NCBI GenBank assembly: GCA_035938215.1
Contig: DASZHC010000259.1
Location: forward strand, 1 to 6,780
Length of the DNA stretch: 6,780 nt
Reading direction: 5' to 3'
Source of the DNA: DASZHC01 sp035938215
GTDB taxonomy: Bacteria; Verrucomicrobiota; Verrucomicrobiia; Chthoniobacterales; JAFAMB01
This document shows, piece after piece, positions 6,343-6,780 of this stretch. Position 1 is the first letter of the stretch; each line of letters opens with the position of its first letter. Both the position numbers and the translations under genes were made by a program. Under the pieces are notes generated by a model that saw only the letters and a program-made list of their open reading frames with translations, was not told the DNA's origin and ran no database searches.

Positions 6343-6365
6343 CTCCTGAAGTAGATCGAGATTAG
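5787..6365 (+). CDS. Truncated Tn3-family transposase (N-terminal and catalytic parts missing)
   Basis: The frame is open from 5751, and the first usable start is GTG 5787, giving 192 residues. I recognise it as the middle region of a Tn3-family TnpA (about 980 residues when whole). Its landmarks are SPLKQDPKDFS (2-12), the helix block LLPELGISNDSIAYYAALVDYYTV, LYLLCFLLQRYQRINDNLIHALIYHVRK, and the DSIADSVSFGEIKRRAFSILERDKI segment. The DDE catalytic domain that should follow is absent. After about LEWEFV the remaining residues, ANRPPEVDRD, are merely the reverse strand of the BKACE gene. No internal stop or frameshift interrupts the fragment, so the truncation looks young or is an assembly join. 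The protein cannot transpose DNA. Codon use is G/C-richer than in the genes to the left. Confidence 0.8.
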   Translation: MSPLKQDPKDFSRNEMRREMARCRSLEPLYRTAMALLPELGISNDSIAYYAALVDYYTVQKLQQLTQGMARLYLLCFLLQRYQRINDNLIHALIYHVRKVLSAAKVCLQERLLSDGMEGSKNVQHIGQILDLFLDDSIADSVSFGEIKRRAFSILERDKIRRAADFIGAHSIDVAALEWEFVANRPPEVDRD

Positions 6366-6780
6366 TCGGATTCCGGTCCGGATCGAAGAACAATTCGAGA
6401 CCCGTCTTGATGTGTCCGCCGAGTTCAATGGCCCGCTTGATGATCGGGCGCGTATCGAGACTGCCTTCGCCCCAGATCGATATGCACCACGGCAACTTAT
6501 GTTTGGCGTGCTCGATCATGTCCAGGTAATAGTATAGGCTTTCGAGAGTCGGCTCCATTCCGCAAGTGCCGATGGGCTTCGATGAGGTGAGTCCATACTT
6601 GCCCACCAGATAGAAATCCCACATCGAGCCATTCGTATGCATACCGCGATCGACATAATGACGGGCGAGGCGAAGGTGGCCGGGCTCGTAGACGCCCCAG
6701 ATCATCGCAATGTCGTTCCTCTGGCAGAAGTCGACTTGACCGGCGACCCGTTTGTAGTTCCAACCGTATTCGCGGCCAAG
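6283..6780 (-). CDS. BKACE/DUF849 beta-keto acid cleavage enzyme, partial and 3'-truncated
   Basis: The frame enters from the right edge already open, so the N-terminus and the zinc-binding HxH motif lie outside. The 165 visible residues match the C-terminal half of the 3-keto-5-aminohexanoate cleavage (Kce/BKACE, DUF849) family, TIM-barrel zinc enzymes that cleave beta-keto acids with acetyl-CoA. Landmarks are EYGWNYKRVAGQVDFC, MIWGVYEPGH, the LPWCISIWGEGS strand and GGHIKTGLELFFDPDRNPTNLDLLQEA. Visible Glu129 (in GLEL) corresponds to the third zinc ligand. The residues before and after it differ from the Kce pattern RVGLED: Lys replaces Arg and Leu replaces Asp. After LLQEA the last 18 residues (GWLRTPIRG...) are unrelated and come from the reverse strand of the transposase fragment, so the true C-terminal helix is lost. 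Stop at 6283. The family call is good; substrate and activity are unknown. Confidence 0.8.
   Translation of the reverse strand, partial: LGREYGWNYKRVAGQVDFCQRNDIAMIWGVYEPGHLRLARHYVDRGMHTNGSMWDFYLVGKYGLTSSKPIGTCGMEPTLESLYYYLDMIEHAKHKLPWCISIWGEGSLDTRPIIKRAIELGGHIKTGLELFFDPDRNPTNLDLLQEAGWLRTPIRGRRHRWSGRR

Noticed and set aside
5790..6428. Long minus-strand open frame of 212 codons opposite the transposase fragment
   Set aside because: It mirrors the codons of the clearly homologous Tn3 frame and its translation resembles no known family; it is an antisense shadow.

Overview
This window reads as a chromosomal segment of an uncultured-type bacterium. Some features would suit the Verrucomicrobiota or a related soil or water lineage: a compact class 3 prolyl-tRNA synthetase, a small Pro-rich tail-anchored protein beside trxA, a Pro/Gln-tailed TatA, and almost no Shine-Dalgarno motifs. 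This assignment is an inference with modest confidence; no rRNA or other marker in the window settles it.

Layout. Positions 1-1641 are all on the minus strand. In transcription order they hold a small tail-anchored membrane protein of unknown function, thioredoxin (trxA) and the Tat translocase subunit TatA. A clear rho-independent terminator follows, then a secreted endonuclease/exonuclease/phosphatase (EEP) family protein that runs off the left edge. The terminator's U-tract touches the ATG of the EEP gene. Positions 1642-1826 are a divergent intergenic region with a strong GC-rich hairpin. Positions 1827-5429 are a tight plus-strand run of three genes: a nucleotide-sugar epimerase of the extended SDR family, an M20 (ArgE/DapE-type) metallohydrolase and prolyl-tRNA synthetase. 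The first pair overlaps by 4 bases (ATGA) and the second by 17, so they are probably co-transcribed and translationally coupled.

From 5430 to the right edge the picture changes. Three truncated genes follow one another: the C-terminal end of a PAP2-type phosphatase (plus), an internal piece of a Tn3-family transposase (plus), and the C-terminal half of a BKACE/DUF849 beta-keto acid cleavage enzyme (minus, cut by the window edge). The transposase piece and the BKACE gene converge and both lose family similarity at the same point, about 6330-6345. This marks a physical junction: either an insertion/deletion scar left by a Tn3 element or an assembly breakpoint.

Functionally, the left half combines thiol redox chemistry (TrxA) with folded-protein export (TatA). 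The middle combines cell-surface sugar supply, a small-molecule amidase or peptidase and protein synthesis, with no obvious shared pathway. I found no CRISPR array, tRNA, rRNA or recognisable new defence or biosynthetic system. The most notable features are the rearrangement scar and the terminator/start-codon arrangement.
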